A stretch of 50,322 nt of DNA. Origin: a candidate division KSB1 bacterium (GTDB lineage: Bacteria; Zhuqueibacterota; JdFR-76; DREG01). Below, piece by piece: positions 34,270 to 42,475 of the stretch. Numbering within the stretch: the stretch's first letter is position 1; each line of letters opens with the position of its first letter. The translations under genes were made by a program, and so were the position numbers. The stretch lies in assembly GCA_022566355.1 (NCBI GenBank), contig JADFJB010000015.1:1-50322 (forward strand), written 5' to 3'. The notes beneath the pieces were generated by a model, which saw only the letters and a list, made by a program, of their open reading frames with translations, was not told where the DNA came from and did not search any database.

Positions 34270-35481
34270 TTACGAAACATTAGTCATATCAAGTTCTTTA
34301 ATTATGCCAAGTTGTGAACCAATTTGAGAAAATACTTCGAGTACTTGATGCAATTCATCTTTTGTGTGTGTTGCCATATAACTTGTCCTAAGAAGCGCCT
34401 TTCCAGAGGGTACCGCCGGGCTAACAACCGGATTTACAAAAATACCATTGTCAAAAAGTAACCGCCAAAAAGCGAATGTGTTGGCGTCATCGCCAATAAT
34501 TACCGGAATGATAGGGGTTTCAGTATTTCCAATATTGAATCCAAGTCGTGTAAATCCCTCTTTCATTATTTTGACATTTTCCCAGAGTCTTTCACGTCTT
34601 TCGGGTTCAGATTCAATAATATCCAGCGCTGCAATGGTTGCAGCTACAGCAGCCGGAGGCATACTAGCTGAATAAATAAGGGCACGCGAGTGGTGTTTAA
34701 TATAATCCAAAACCAGTTTATCACCTGCTACAAATCCACCAATTGATGCAAAAGATTTGCTGAATGTACCTGTGATTAAATCAACTTCATCATCCAGGCC
34801 GAAATGAGAAGCCGTTCCTCGACCTGATTCCCCAAAAACACCTATGGAATGAGCATCATCCACCATAATTCTTGCATCATATTTTTTGGCTAATTTACAG
34901 ATGCGAGGCAAGTCAACGATATCACCGCCCATGCTAAAGACCCCATCCGTTACAATTAATTTTCCGACATTCGAATTGGCTATATTAGCCAGTATTCTCT
35001 CCAGATCAGTCATATCATTATGTTTATACTTAAGTATTTTACTGAACGACAATCGGCAGCCTTCTAAAAGACTGGCATGGTTTTCTCTATCAAATACGAT
35101 CGTATCACGTTTGCTGCCAAGGGGGGAGATCACACCTAAATTGGTTTGAAAACCGGTTGAAAAAATTAGTGCAGCCTCTCTCCGCATAAATTTTGCAAGC
35201 CTGTCCTCAAGCTCTTCATGGATATCAAGCGTTCCATTTAGAAACCGGGATCCGGTACAACCACTTCCATATTTTTCTACTGCCTTAATCGATGCCTCGA
35301 TGACATGTTCATGTTGGGTTAAACCTAAGTAATTATTCGATCCGATCATGATTAAATGTTTACCATTTATTTCCACTGTATTAGCGGCACCTGAGTTAAT
35401 AGGCTGAAAGTAAGGATAATAGCCTTCTTTTCTCGCTTTCCTGGCATCAAGATAATTAAAACACTTGCTGAAAATATCCAA
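34270..35481 (-). CDS. spt: Serine palmitoyltransferase (alpha-oxoamine synthase)
   Basis: 403 residues of the PLP-dependent alpha-oxoamine synthase family. Close agreement with bacterial serine palmitoyltransferase (Sphingobacterium type) rather than BioF or Kbl is visible in 'SNNYLGLT', 'GCTGSRFLNGTLDIHEELE', 'VNPVVSPAVPSGKALLR' and 'SYMATHTKDEL'. Key residues: stacking His135 ('ENHAS'), Asp208 and His211 ('VDDAHS'), and the PLP Lys242 ('GTFSKSF'). It condenses serine with an acyl-CoA to 3-ketosphinganine, the first step of sphingolipid synthesis. It starts with TTG at 35481, six bases after AGGAG. No biotin or threonine-degradation gene is nearby. Confidence 0.87.
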   Translation of the reverse strand: MDIFSKCFNYLDARKARKEGYYPYFQPINSGAANTVEINGKHLIMIGSNNYLGLTQHEHVIEASIKAVEKYGSGCTGSRFLNGTLDIHEELEDRLAKFMRREAALIFSTGFQTNLGVISPLGSKRDTIVFDRENHASLLEGCRLSFSKILKYKHNDMTDLERILANIANSNVGKLIVTDGVFSMGGDIVDLPRICKLAKKYDARIMVDDAHSIGVFGESGRGTASHFGLDDEVDLITGTFSKSFASIGGFVAGDKLVLDYIKHHSRALIYSASMPPAAVAATIAALDIIESEPERRERLWENVKIMKEGFTRLGFNIGNTETPIIPVIIGDDANTFAFWRLLFDNGIFVNPVVSPAVPSGKALLRTSYMATHTKDELHQVLEVFSQIGSQLGIIKELDMTNVS

Positions 35482-35629
35482 GGCTATCTCCTGAGATTAA
35501 GGATAATATTTTCGAAAAAATAAATTGCATAAATTTAACAAAATGATAACTTAAAATCAACTCACAAATCACGTATATCATTATGTACAGTAGATAGTCC
35601 ATGGCAAGGTTACAAAATTAATACTTATT

Positions 35630-36616
35630 ATGTCGAGTTTAACAATAGGATTAACTGGCGCCAATGGTTTTGTAGGAAGCCATATTGCTGAATCCTGCCT
35701 TAAAGAAGAATTTCAACTAACTTGCTTATTAAGAAAAACAAGTGATACAACTTTCATACGTGATTTGATTTATACCAGAGTAACAGGTGACATTAACGAT
35801 GAGAATGCACTTTCCAGGTTTGTCCGAAATCAAAATATAATAATTCATAATGCCGGTTTGACAAAGGCCAAAAATGAATCGGAATATATGGAGGTCAATG
35901 CCAATGGCACAAAAAATATACTAAATGCGATCCTCCAATTTAATCCAAAAATTCGACGATTTATCCTAATCAGTAGTCAGGCTGCAGTAGGTCCAACATC
36001 ATCTAGCGAACCATTAGATGAGTCCATTCCCAAAAGACCCATAACCGCTTATGGCAGGAGTAAAGCGCGTGCAGAAGAAATATGTCAGGAATATTCTAAT
36101 AAAATCCCAATAACGATTATTCGTCCACCGGCGATTTTTGGCCCCCGGGAAAAAGATATTTATGAATACTTTAGAATCATTAACAAAGGTATTCAACCTG
36201 TAATCGGTCAGGAAAATACATTTAGTGTGGTTTCTATTCAAAACCTCGTAAAGGGAATCTTAATATCGATTCATAAACAAAATAAAAATCTTGAGTGCTA
36301 TTTCATAACGGATGAAGGAGATTACACATGGGACCAGTTCTCCTCAATGATTGCTGATCAGCTTAATAAAAAGCCAATAAAAATAAAAATCCCGAATTGG
36401 ATAGTTATTATTATGGTCGGTATAAATGAAGTCTATAGCAAGATATTTAAGAAAGCTGTGTTACTGAATAAGGAGAAATTAAAGGAAATGAAGCAAACTC
36501 GTTGGGTGGTAAGCAGTCAAAAAGCAACCAAAGAATTGGGGTATAGACCCGTATTAACGACTAAACAGGCGATTGCAATAACTGTAGATTGGTATAAGGA
36601 GAATGGATGGCTATAA
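35630..36616 (+). CDS. NAD(P)-dependent epimerase/dehydratase-like reductase, candidate ceramide reductase (CerR-like)
   Basis: 328 residues of the extended short-chain dehydrogenase family. The nucleotide loop is 'GLTGANGFVGSHIAE' (7-21), and the catalytic Tyr and Lys are in 'TAYGRSKARAEE'. 'RPPAIFGPREKDIYEYF' follows, as in the atypical extended SDRs. In Caulobacter an enzyme of this kind (CerR) is encoded near spt and reduces the ceramide precursor. It is divergent from spt (148-base shared upstream region), which supports common regulation and the same role here. Family membership is certain; the ceramide role is inference. It converges on the next gene with 18 bases between. Confidence 0.7.
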   Translation: MSSLTIGLTGANGFVGSHIAESCLKEEFQLTCLLRKTSDTTFIRDLIYTRVTGDINDENALSRFVRNQNIIIHNAGLTKAKNESEYMEVNANGTKNILNAILQFNPKIRRFILISSQAAVGPTSSSEPLDESIPKRPITAYGRSKARAEEICQEYSNKIPITIIRPPAIFGPREKDIYEYFRIINKGIQPVIGQENTFSVVSIQNLVKGILISIHKQNKNLECYFITDEGDYTWDQFSSMIADQLNKKPIKIKIPNWIVIIMVGINEVYSKIFKKAVLLNKEKLKEMKQTRWVVSSQKATKELGYRPVLTTKQAIAITVDWYKENGWL

Positions 36617-36634
36617 ATATTACAATAAACTTTA

Positions 36635-37477
36635 CTAAGAACCCGATAATACAATATTAAGTTTTTTATTAATTCTTTTTACCTCAGATTCACTTCCGAC
36701 TTCATCATTTCTAAGTTGATAAGATTTAACAAGTAATATCTGCAATATTTTTTCTTTATCTACTTTGGTTCTGTAGAGGTAAACTTTGTTCCTTCTGTTT
36801 AAACCACTCATTTCAATTTGAAATACATTGAATGGCGTTATAAATGAAAACAAATTTTGAGGAGAAATTATCTTTCTTTCAACCATCCCCAAATTTACCA
36901 TCCTACTCAATTGCCGGCCAAAGTTTTCAGCTGTAACTAAGTATGTTGAATCAAGAGAAGCATATAACTTCAGGTTTGTTGCCGTTGATTCTCCCCAAAG
37001 CTTCTTTAGAACTTCTAGCTGCAAATTACTTGGGATCAAATTATAGCGGAAGCCTTGTTTTTTTTCCCAATCGGAAGTTTTTTGAAATTGTGATAAAATC
37101 TGTGCAGGAGAAATCAACAAATTCTGACTGCCACCGCCTGATCTTAAGTCTAACGACTTTTCCAACTTCGATTTATAAAGCTCAGGAAAGATAGGATATA
37201 ACGCTTCATACTGCTTTAAATAAAGTGCCTTGGTATTAAATTTCAAACCAAGGTCTGATTGATTCTGCATGGTTTTCAATAAATCAAATTTGGCCAGGTA
37301 CAATCTGTATAATAAATTTTCGTAACTAGATTGTATGATAACCGAATCTTGTTCGGATTGATTAGTTCCAGGGATAATATCCTGAGAGTATAAACTTGTG
37401 ACAATAAAACTCTGATGACACAAAATGATCAAACAGAATAAGAGGTATGTCTGAATAGATGTGAGGTAATTTTTCAT
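36635..37477 (-). CDS. Exported protein of unknown function
   Basis: 280 residues. A signal peptide (about 1-32: 'LLFCLIILCHQSF' core, cleavage near 'SLYSQ') is followed by a helical, mostly hydrophilic protein with no recognised domain. One segment, 'GFRYNLIPSNLQLEVLKKLWGES', and a positively charged C-terminus ('EVKRINKKLN') stand out. The gene is separate from its neighbours in the same direction (139 bases from the YbjQ gene). I do not recognise it. Confidence 0.65.
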   Translation of the reverse strand: MKNYLTSIQTYLLFCLIILCHQSFIVTSLYSQDIIPGTNQSEQDSVIIQSSYENLLYRLYLAKFDLLKTMQNQSDLGLKFNTKALYLKQYEALYPIFPELYKSKLEKSLDLRSGGGSQNLLISPAQILSQFQKTSDWEKKQGFRYNLIPSNLQLEVLKKLWGESTATNLKLYASLDSTYLVTAENFGRQLSRMVNLGMVERKIISPQNLFSFITPFNVFQIEMSGLNRRNKVYLYRTKVDKEKILQILLVKSYQLRNDEVGSESEVKRINKKLNIVLSGS

Positions 37478-37616
37478 TAAGATAGTTTCAGGTTCTTATA
37501 CCTTTATTAGATTTAGAACGCAAACGATTTATATGAAAATATTATATTTTATACCACTATCTACCAAGAAAGATTCTCACAAACCTTATTAATATCTCAT
37601 AAAGGGAAATACCCCC

Positions 37617-37931
37617 TTACTCTACCACAACTGCAGTACCATATACCATTATCTCAGAAGCACTTGACATCATATAACTCGTTGCAAAGCGAATTCCAAC
37701 AATTGCGTTTGCACCTAATTCTCTGGCTTGTTCAAACATGCGATCCAGCGATTGCTCACGGGCCTCAGCCATCATTTTTGTATAATCTTCGATTTCTCCA
37801 CCGATTATATTTTTGAAGACAGCCGCAATGTCCCTACCAATATGACGAGCACGTATTGTATTCCCTTGCACTAACCCTAAATGTTTGACAATCTTTTTAG
37901 TGTCAATTGAATGTGTGGTAGAACAAATCAT
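37617..37931 (-). CDS. YbjQ/UPF0145 family protein
   Basis: 104 residues, the full length of the YbjQ (heavy-metal-binding-domain-like) family: 'GLVQGNTIRARHIGRDI', 'EDYTKMMAEAREQSLDRM', 'GANAIVGIRFATSYM' and 'EIMVYGTAVVVE'. The fold is a pentameric small ring; the role is unknown. AAGGAGG eight bases before the ATG, and the ATG overlaps the stop of the upstream membrane-protein gene (four bases), so it is the third gene of the sigma-factor operon. Confidence 0.9.
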   Translation of the reverse strand: MICSTTHSIDTKKIVKHLGLVQGNTIRARHIGRDIAAVFKNIIGGEIEDYTKMMAEAREQSLDRMFEQARELGANAIVGIRFATSYMMSSASEIMVYGTAVVVE

Positions 37932-38392
37932 TTCAACACCTCCTTATATCGTTCATTTCGCCATAGGAATAGCTTTTCTCTAATTATTGAAATAAATAAC
38001 AAGACCATTCCTAGCATCACTACATAAATACCGAATTTTATCAAAAGTGGAATTTCGGTGGCTTCCCAAATATTAATAATTAAGGCATATAGTCCATATG
38101 TCAATAGTACTGATGCTCCTATTCCAAAAAGTAGCCAAGCAAAGTTACGCTCAATTCTATTATAAATACTTTGCCAATAAGTTAGCCAAATTTCTTGATC
38201 AGGTTCTTTTAATTTCATGGTTTGCGTCACCTCCTTTAATATCAAGAATTCTTTATATTCTTTCTGTAAATCCGGATATTTATTGATGAGGGTGTCTAAC
38301 TCTATTTTTTCTTCAGTAGTAAATTCTCCATCGACTAACGCCATCATTAGGAGCCGACACTTTTCTTTTTCATCAATATTTTTTTCATTCAT
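37928..38392 (-). CDS. Putative anti-sigma factor (two-helix membrane protein)
   Basis: 154 residues. A cytoplasmic-looking N-terminus ('LLMMALVDGEFTTEEKIELDTLINKYPDLQKEYKEF' spread over 14-49) resembles the start of anti-sigma factors, without the usual zinc-binding HxxxCxxC. Two membrane helices follow (about 84-107 and 118-138). The ATG overlaps the stop of the ECF sigma gene (ATGA), the classic sigma/anti-sigma arrangement, and this is the main support for the call. It lacks any sizeable periplasmic domain, so any signal would be sensed in the membrane or cytoplasm. Confidence 0.65.
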   Translation of the reverse strand: MNEKNIDEKEKCRLLMMALVDGEFTTEEKIELDTLINKYPDLQKEYKEFLILKEVTQTMKLKEPDQEIWLTYWQSIYNRIERNFAWLLFGIGASVLLTYGLYALIINIWEATEIPLLIKFGIYVVMLGMVLLFISIIREKLFLWRNERYKEVLK

Positions 38393-38970
38393 AGTTTACC
38401 GCGCATTTCTTCTGCTAATTTTTTTCTGGCATAATATAATCTAGACATGACTGTCCCAACCGGGCAATTAAGCAACTCTGCAATTTCTTGATAACTATTG
38501 TTTTGGAATTCTCTTAAAATTATAATTTCCCTATCCATTTCCGATAAGTTATAAATTGCGCTCCAAAGATACTCTTTTAACTCCTTTTGTTCATAAACTT
38601 CATCCGGACGGCCAAGTTTGTCATCACTCATATAGGTAATTTCATGTTCTGGTAATTCGGAGAAACTATAAGCCGTTTTCTTACGGTTTCTCAATAAATT
38701 GAAACAAAGATTGCGTAGAATTTGATAATACCAGGTAAAAAATTGCTTCCCGGACTCAAAACGTTTTATTGCCCGGAAAGCTCTTACAAATGCTTCTTGA
38801 GACATATCTAATGCATCTTCATGAGATCCGACAAATCCCAGTGCAACATAATAAGCTCGCTGCATATATCTTTTCACTATTATACCAAAAGCCTGTTTGT
38901 TCCCTGACTTAGTAAGAGATATAAGTCTTTGATCATCAAGTTTTTCAAAGACCGTATTTTCAGTTGTCAA
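38389..38970 (-). CDS. ECF-type RNA polymerase sigma factor
   Basis: 193 residues with sigma region 2 ('RAYYVALGFVGSHEDALDMSQEAFVRAF', in pieces; about 33-60) and region 4 ('SYQEIAELLNCPVGTVMSRLYYARKKL', in pieces; about 157-184). It directs RNA polymerase to a stress or envelope regulon, controlled by the overlapping membrane gene. The start is uncertain: the frame opens at TTG 38970, but AAAAGGA lies further upstream and fits a CTG at 38982 better. First gene of a three-gene operon with the putative anti-sigma factor and YbjQ. Confidence 0.9.
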   Translation of the reverse strand: MTTENTVFEKLDDQRLISLTKSGNKQAFGIIVKRYMQRAYYVALGFVGSHEDALDMSQEAFVRAFRAIKRFESGKQFFTWYYQILRNLCFNLLRNRKKTAYSFSELPEHEITYMSDDKLGRPDEVYEQKELKEYLWSAIYNLSEMDREIIILREFQNNSYQEIAELLNCPVGTVMSRLYYARKKLAEEMRGKL

Positions 38971-39195
38971 ATTTGATACCAGCTCAATTTCCTTTTATTC
39001 AATGGTTTTTTAATAGCCTCATTAAATTAACGAATTAGACGAATTTTGACAAGGCCTATTCAATCAAAAACAAAAATGAGTTTGATAAACAGTAGAAAAC
39101 TTTTCCAGATGAAAAAATGGTATTAAACGAAATACACACAAATGACGAATATAAAACTATAATGATCTTGTATTGGATAAAAAGAGGAAGTGGCG

Positions 39196-39756
39196 ATGTT
39201 TAGGGAAAATAAAGATCCTAATGAAATGCTGACAAGTTTTTTTACCCGTTGGCTAACAGAAGCTTTTTCAGATGTTCAAATATTTGATAGAAATGCTGTT
39301 TTATACATAGCAGAAATATTGGGTCATTTTGCCAATTCTGAAATACTCCATAAAATTCAGAATTTACAACAATTGAAATCAAATACTATTGTCGAAATGC
39401 TAATCCAGGCCGAGGACAAAAGTCAACCATCAGAACCGGGCTTTGATCCATTTGGAGAAAGAAATATCCGTAAACATGTAGCAGATTATACATTGTTTAT
39501 GACCGGCATTTTCAGAGAATATATTGAAAAAATCGGAATTTTAGATTTATACTTTCACGAAGGTAGGAATTCTTACAAGCAAGTATACGAATTTGATAAA
39601 AGTATTTCAAAACCCAAAGCCGGCATTTTCGAACAACTTCATACAAATTTCGAACAATATTCCAGCGGCATAAATTACATGAAAAAAGTTTATTTTGATG
39701 CTAAAATGCCTGTTAATACCCCTCGGGACATCCTTAAAACCATTTACCTCAATTAG
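39196..39756 (+). CDS. Protein of unknown function, soluble
   Basis: 186 residues, mostly helical, no signal peptide or membrane segment. Features include 'SFFTRWLTEAFSD', 'DYTLFMTGIFREYIEKIGILDLYFHEGRNSY' (in pieces) and a C-terminal 'NTPRDILKTIYLN'. I do not recognise the family. The ATG at 39196 is preferred over an in-frame GTG at 39190, because GAGGAAG lies just before it. It is divergent from the sigma-factor operon. Confidence 0.65.
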   Translation: MFRENKDPNEMLTSFFTRWLTEAFSDVQIFDRNAVLYIAEILGHFANSEILHKIQNLQQLKSNTIVEMLIQAEDKSQPSEPGFDPFGERNIRKHVADYTLFMTGIFREYIEKIGILDLYFHEGRNSYKQVYEFDKSISKPKAGIFEQLHTNFEQYSSGINYMKKVYFDAKMPVNTPRDILKTIYLN

Positions 39757-39764
39757 ATTTTTAA

Positions 39765-39784
39765 AATAGGATAAAAATCCTATT
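39765..39784. terminator. Bidirectional terminator-like hairpin
   Basis: AATAGGAT-AAAA-ATCCTATT, a perfect 8-bp stem between the convergent genes ending at 39756 and 39780. It overlaps the bshA stop codon. The stem is AT-rich and weak, with T/A-rich flanks on the bshA side. Confidence 0.5.
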
Positions 39785-40904
39785 CCTTACCTGACAGAAT
39801 TCTTTCATAGTACTGCAGGTAATGTGAAATGTGAGTTTTTGAGGAAAATTTTTCTATGACAACCTTTCGAGCATTTCGACTAAATTGTTGATGTAATTCC
39901 GTATTTTCGAGTAAGCGAATGGCACTTTCCGCCATGGCTTCGATATCTCCCACCCGATGAAGAAATCCTGTCTTTCCATGTTCAACCACTTCGGGGATTC
40001 CTTCGACATTTGTTCCGACTACCGGGACTCCACAACTCATAGCCTCTAAAGCAACCAGACCAAAACTTTCTTTTTCACTCGTGAGCAAAAACAAACAGGC
40101 ATCTGCCAAAATGCTTTCTACATAATCCTGGTTTCCTAGAAAGTGAACTTTGTCTTGGACGCCTAACTGTATGGCAACATCATTTGCCGCATTGCGATCT
40201 TGTCCTTCCCCGACAAGGAGTAATACGGATGGTATTTTCTTCTGAATCATAGCAAAGGTACGAATCACATCCGGCAATCGTTTTAGTGGACGAAAATTTG
40301 ATATATGGACTATTATTTTTTCCTTATTTGGAGTGTAACATTGGCAATGATTTTCCGAATTGGGCGAAAATCTTTCAGTATCCACAAAGTTATAGATGAC
40401 TTCGATTGGATGTTGAATCTTAAATTGTTCTATTGTTTTTTCCTTTAGGAAATTAGAAACTACCGTTATTCCATCGCTAGCTTCGATACTGAATTTAACA
40501 AGATCATAATATGAACTGTCAGTTCCCACTAAAGTGATATCTGTTCCATGAAGGGTTGTTATTATTTTAGGTTCATTAGGCATTAGCATTTGCTTGGCCA
40601 CATAGGCGGAAAATGCATGTGGAATTGCATAATGCGAGTGAACAATATCCAATTTTGCTGATTTCGCAACTTCCGCAATTTTATTGATCAATCCAAGCTC
40701 ATAAGGTGGATGCTTGAATAAAGGATAAGATATCAAATTCACTTCATGGAAAAATAGATTTGGATGGAATTGTCTGAGTCTGAATGGGACTGAATAACTT
40801 ATAATGTGAACATGGTGGTCTTCGTTCGCAAGTGCAATTCCTAATTCTGTGGCCAATACTCCACTTCCACCATGGGTAGGGTAACAACAAATACCAATAT
40901 TCAT
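39780..40904 (-). CDS. bshA: N-acetyl-alpha-D-glucosaminyl L-malate synthase (bacillithiol step 1)
   Basis: 374 residues of GT4 glycosyltransferase with the BshA-type opening 'MNIGICCYPTHGGSGVLATELG' (in pieces), 'LDIVHSHYAIPHA', 'TTLHGTDITLVGTD', 'VIYNFVDTERF' and the donor-site loop 'ESFGLVALEAMSCGVPVVGTN' (in pieces). These match BshA closely. It joins UDP-GlcNAc and L-malate, the first step to bacillithiol, a low-molecular-weight thiol. No bshB or bshC is in the window. DinB-like proteins include bacillithiol S-transferases, so the broken DinB gene at 9.7 kb may once have used this thiol (inference). Confidence 0.9.
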   Translation of the reverse strand: MNIGICCYPTHGGSGVLATELGIALANEDHHVHIISYSVPFRLRQFHPNLFFHEVNLISYPLFKHPPYELGLINKIAEVAKSAKLDIVHSHYAIPHAFSAYVAKQMLMPNEPKIITTLHGTDITLVGTDSSYYDLVKFSIEASDGITVVSNFLKEKTIEQFKIQHPIEVIYNFVDTERFSPNSENHCQCYTPNKEKIIVHISNFRPLKRLPDVIRTFAMIQKKIPSVLLLVGEGQDRNAANDVAIQLGVQDKVHFLGNQDYVESILADACLFLLTSEKESFGLVALEAMSCGVPVVGTNVEGIPEVVEHGKTGFLHRVGDIEAMAESAIRLLENTELHQQFSRNARKVVIEKFSSKTHISHYLQYYERILSGKE

Positions 40905-40963
40905 TACATCCTCATAATTTTGCTGATTAATTTTATTAAAATAACTTATGAAACCATATTCAA

Positions 40964-41818
40964 TTATAGTCCAAACAAATAAACAGAGCCACCAATAATT
41001 ATGCTCAAAATAAATTTGTACAGTTTGATTAAAGACGCATCTCGAATAGAGTAAGACACAAGCGGTAAAATGCCATGCCCTTCCTGGCTTATTGTATTGG
41101 CAAGCAAAACGGAAAACGGGATAGTACTATCCGCAAAAAGAAAAACAAAAATGAATTGAGGTCCGGAATCAGGAATAAGACCGATTAATGATGCCAGGAA
41201 TAAAACCCAAAGCTTATTCTCCCTCACAAACAAATCGACATCCCAGAAATGAAAAGCAAAATTAAGGAATAAAAATGCACCCAACATCCAGATAAAAATT
41301 CTGAATAGATGTCTTTTTACGATATGATGCCAAATATGATCGAAAAAATAATGTTTAACACTTCTTTCATCTTCATGTACTTCTTGTAGTTGGCATTCAG
41401 TTTGAATTGGCAATTTCAAACGAGTAATGATCCATTGAATTAACCCGCCGCCCAATAACCCGATAATAATCAAACAAAAAAATAAAACCAGGGCAGCATA
41501 AGGGAATTTGACGATCATAACTAAAGCAGCATCACCACTTGAAGCGATCAAAGCAGTAGTCAAAGCGCCAATTCCAACAATCCCATGGATATACATAGAT
41601 ACAGACATAAAGCCGCCAAAACAACCGGGAATTACGCCAAGCATTGAAGTAAATACGTATGGCCTCCATGCTTTCTTTTGAATCATATTATGCAAGGTTC
41701 CCCGGGAGCGAATATTAATCAAATCCAAAACAACCATCATTAAAAATATATATAGGCTGATTTCCAGGCTTTCTCGCAGTGATTTTGTTATGATCTCTAT
41801 CATCTGTCTAATTTTCAA
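40964..41818 (-). CDS. Putative multi-pass heavy-metal exporter (ArsP_2-like)
   Basis: 284 residues with about eight hydrophobic segments. Conserved-looking phrases are 'GVIPGCFGGFMSVSMYIHG', 'GALTTALIASSGDAALVMI' and 'LIPDSGPQFIFV', in two related halves, as in the putative 10-TM metal exporter family (ArsP_2). The His-rich stretch in the loop ('HYFFDHIWHHIVKRHLF') could bind metal. The frame opens at TTG 41818; an in-frame ATG five codons on is an alternative. It runs in the same direction as FmdB (181 bases upstream) and bshA (60 bases downstream). The substrate is unknown. Confidence 0.7.
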   Translation of the reverse strand: MKIRQMIEIITKSLRESLEISLYIFLMMVVLDLINIRSRGTLHNMIQKKAWRPYVFTSMLGVIPGCFGGFMSVSMYIHGIVGIGALTTALIASSGDAALVMIVKFPYAALVLFFCLIIIGLLGGGLIQWIITRLKLPIQTECQLQEVHEDERSVKHYFFDHIWHHIVKRHLFRIFIWMLGAFLFLNFAFHFWDVDLFVRENKLWVLFLASLIGLIPDSGPQFIFVFLFADSTIPFSVLLANTISQEGHGILPLVSYSIRDASLIKLYKFILSIIIGGSVYLFGL

Positions 41819-41998
41819 ATGATTGGTTGACTAAAAGCTTATGAATTATATGAATTTCGATATCAAGTTGCAAGGAGGCCGCGGCTAAGCGTAGGCATAG
41901 GATAAAATTCCTTGATCCTAACAACTTTGAATAGAAACGAAATTTCCGAATTAATTAATTTGAAACTGGTGGGTGTAAATATTTGATCAATCGGTAAA

Positions 41999-42211
41999 TT
42001 AATTACAACCGCAACTGCCGCCACAGCATCCTTGCGAACCATTACCAGCAACGCTGGCTGACTCATAAGATGTAGAAGCAAATGTTGAAAAAAGCTTCTT
42101 CGTCTCTTTTGATCTGCACTTCGGACATTCAACCGAATCCAAGCCGGAAGATGTGTGAAATATCTCGAATTCTTTTTGGCATTCTACACATTTATATTCA
42201 TAAATAGGCAT
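41999..42211 (-). CDS. FmdB family zinc-ribbon protein
   Basis: 70 residues with the FmdB opening 'MPIYEYKCVECQKEFE' and the two CxxC pairs 'CVEC' and 'CPKC'. It ends in a glycine-cysteine tail 'GCCGGSCGCN', adding four cysteines beyond the ribbon, which is frequent in this family and may bind metal. Function is unknown (named as a putative regulator of formamidase/amidase genes). Divergent from the cytochrome gene across 264 bases. Confidence 0.9.
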   Translation of the reverse strand: MPIYEYKCVECQKEFEIFHTSSGLDSVECPKCRSKETKKLFSTFASTSYESASVAGNGSQGCCGGSCGCN

Positions 42212-42475
42212 ATCAATAATCCATAATCTTATAGCTTTTAATTTCCAATTTTTCTCAAAGGAGTAACAAATGTATTGTCATAAAATGCTAACTATCCGAG
42301 GCCAGAATCAAGATAAAAACCAGTATAATTAATTTTCCTTATTTTCGTAAGTCAATAAGTCTACTAATTTTATTGTTTTAAAACAAGAAATTAACTATTA
42401 TTTTTTTTTACATATGAAGATGAGTGACGAGAATCCTGTAAGATCAAGTTAATACAAAACAAGTCAAATTAGGAA

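Noticed and set aside
34270-35481. Assignment of the oxoamine synthase as BioF or 2-amino-3-ketobutyrate ligase
   Set aside because: The motif set follows serine palmitoyltransferase (notably 'VNPVVSPAVP' and 'ATHT'), and no biotin or threonine genes are nearby.
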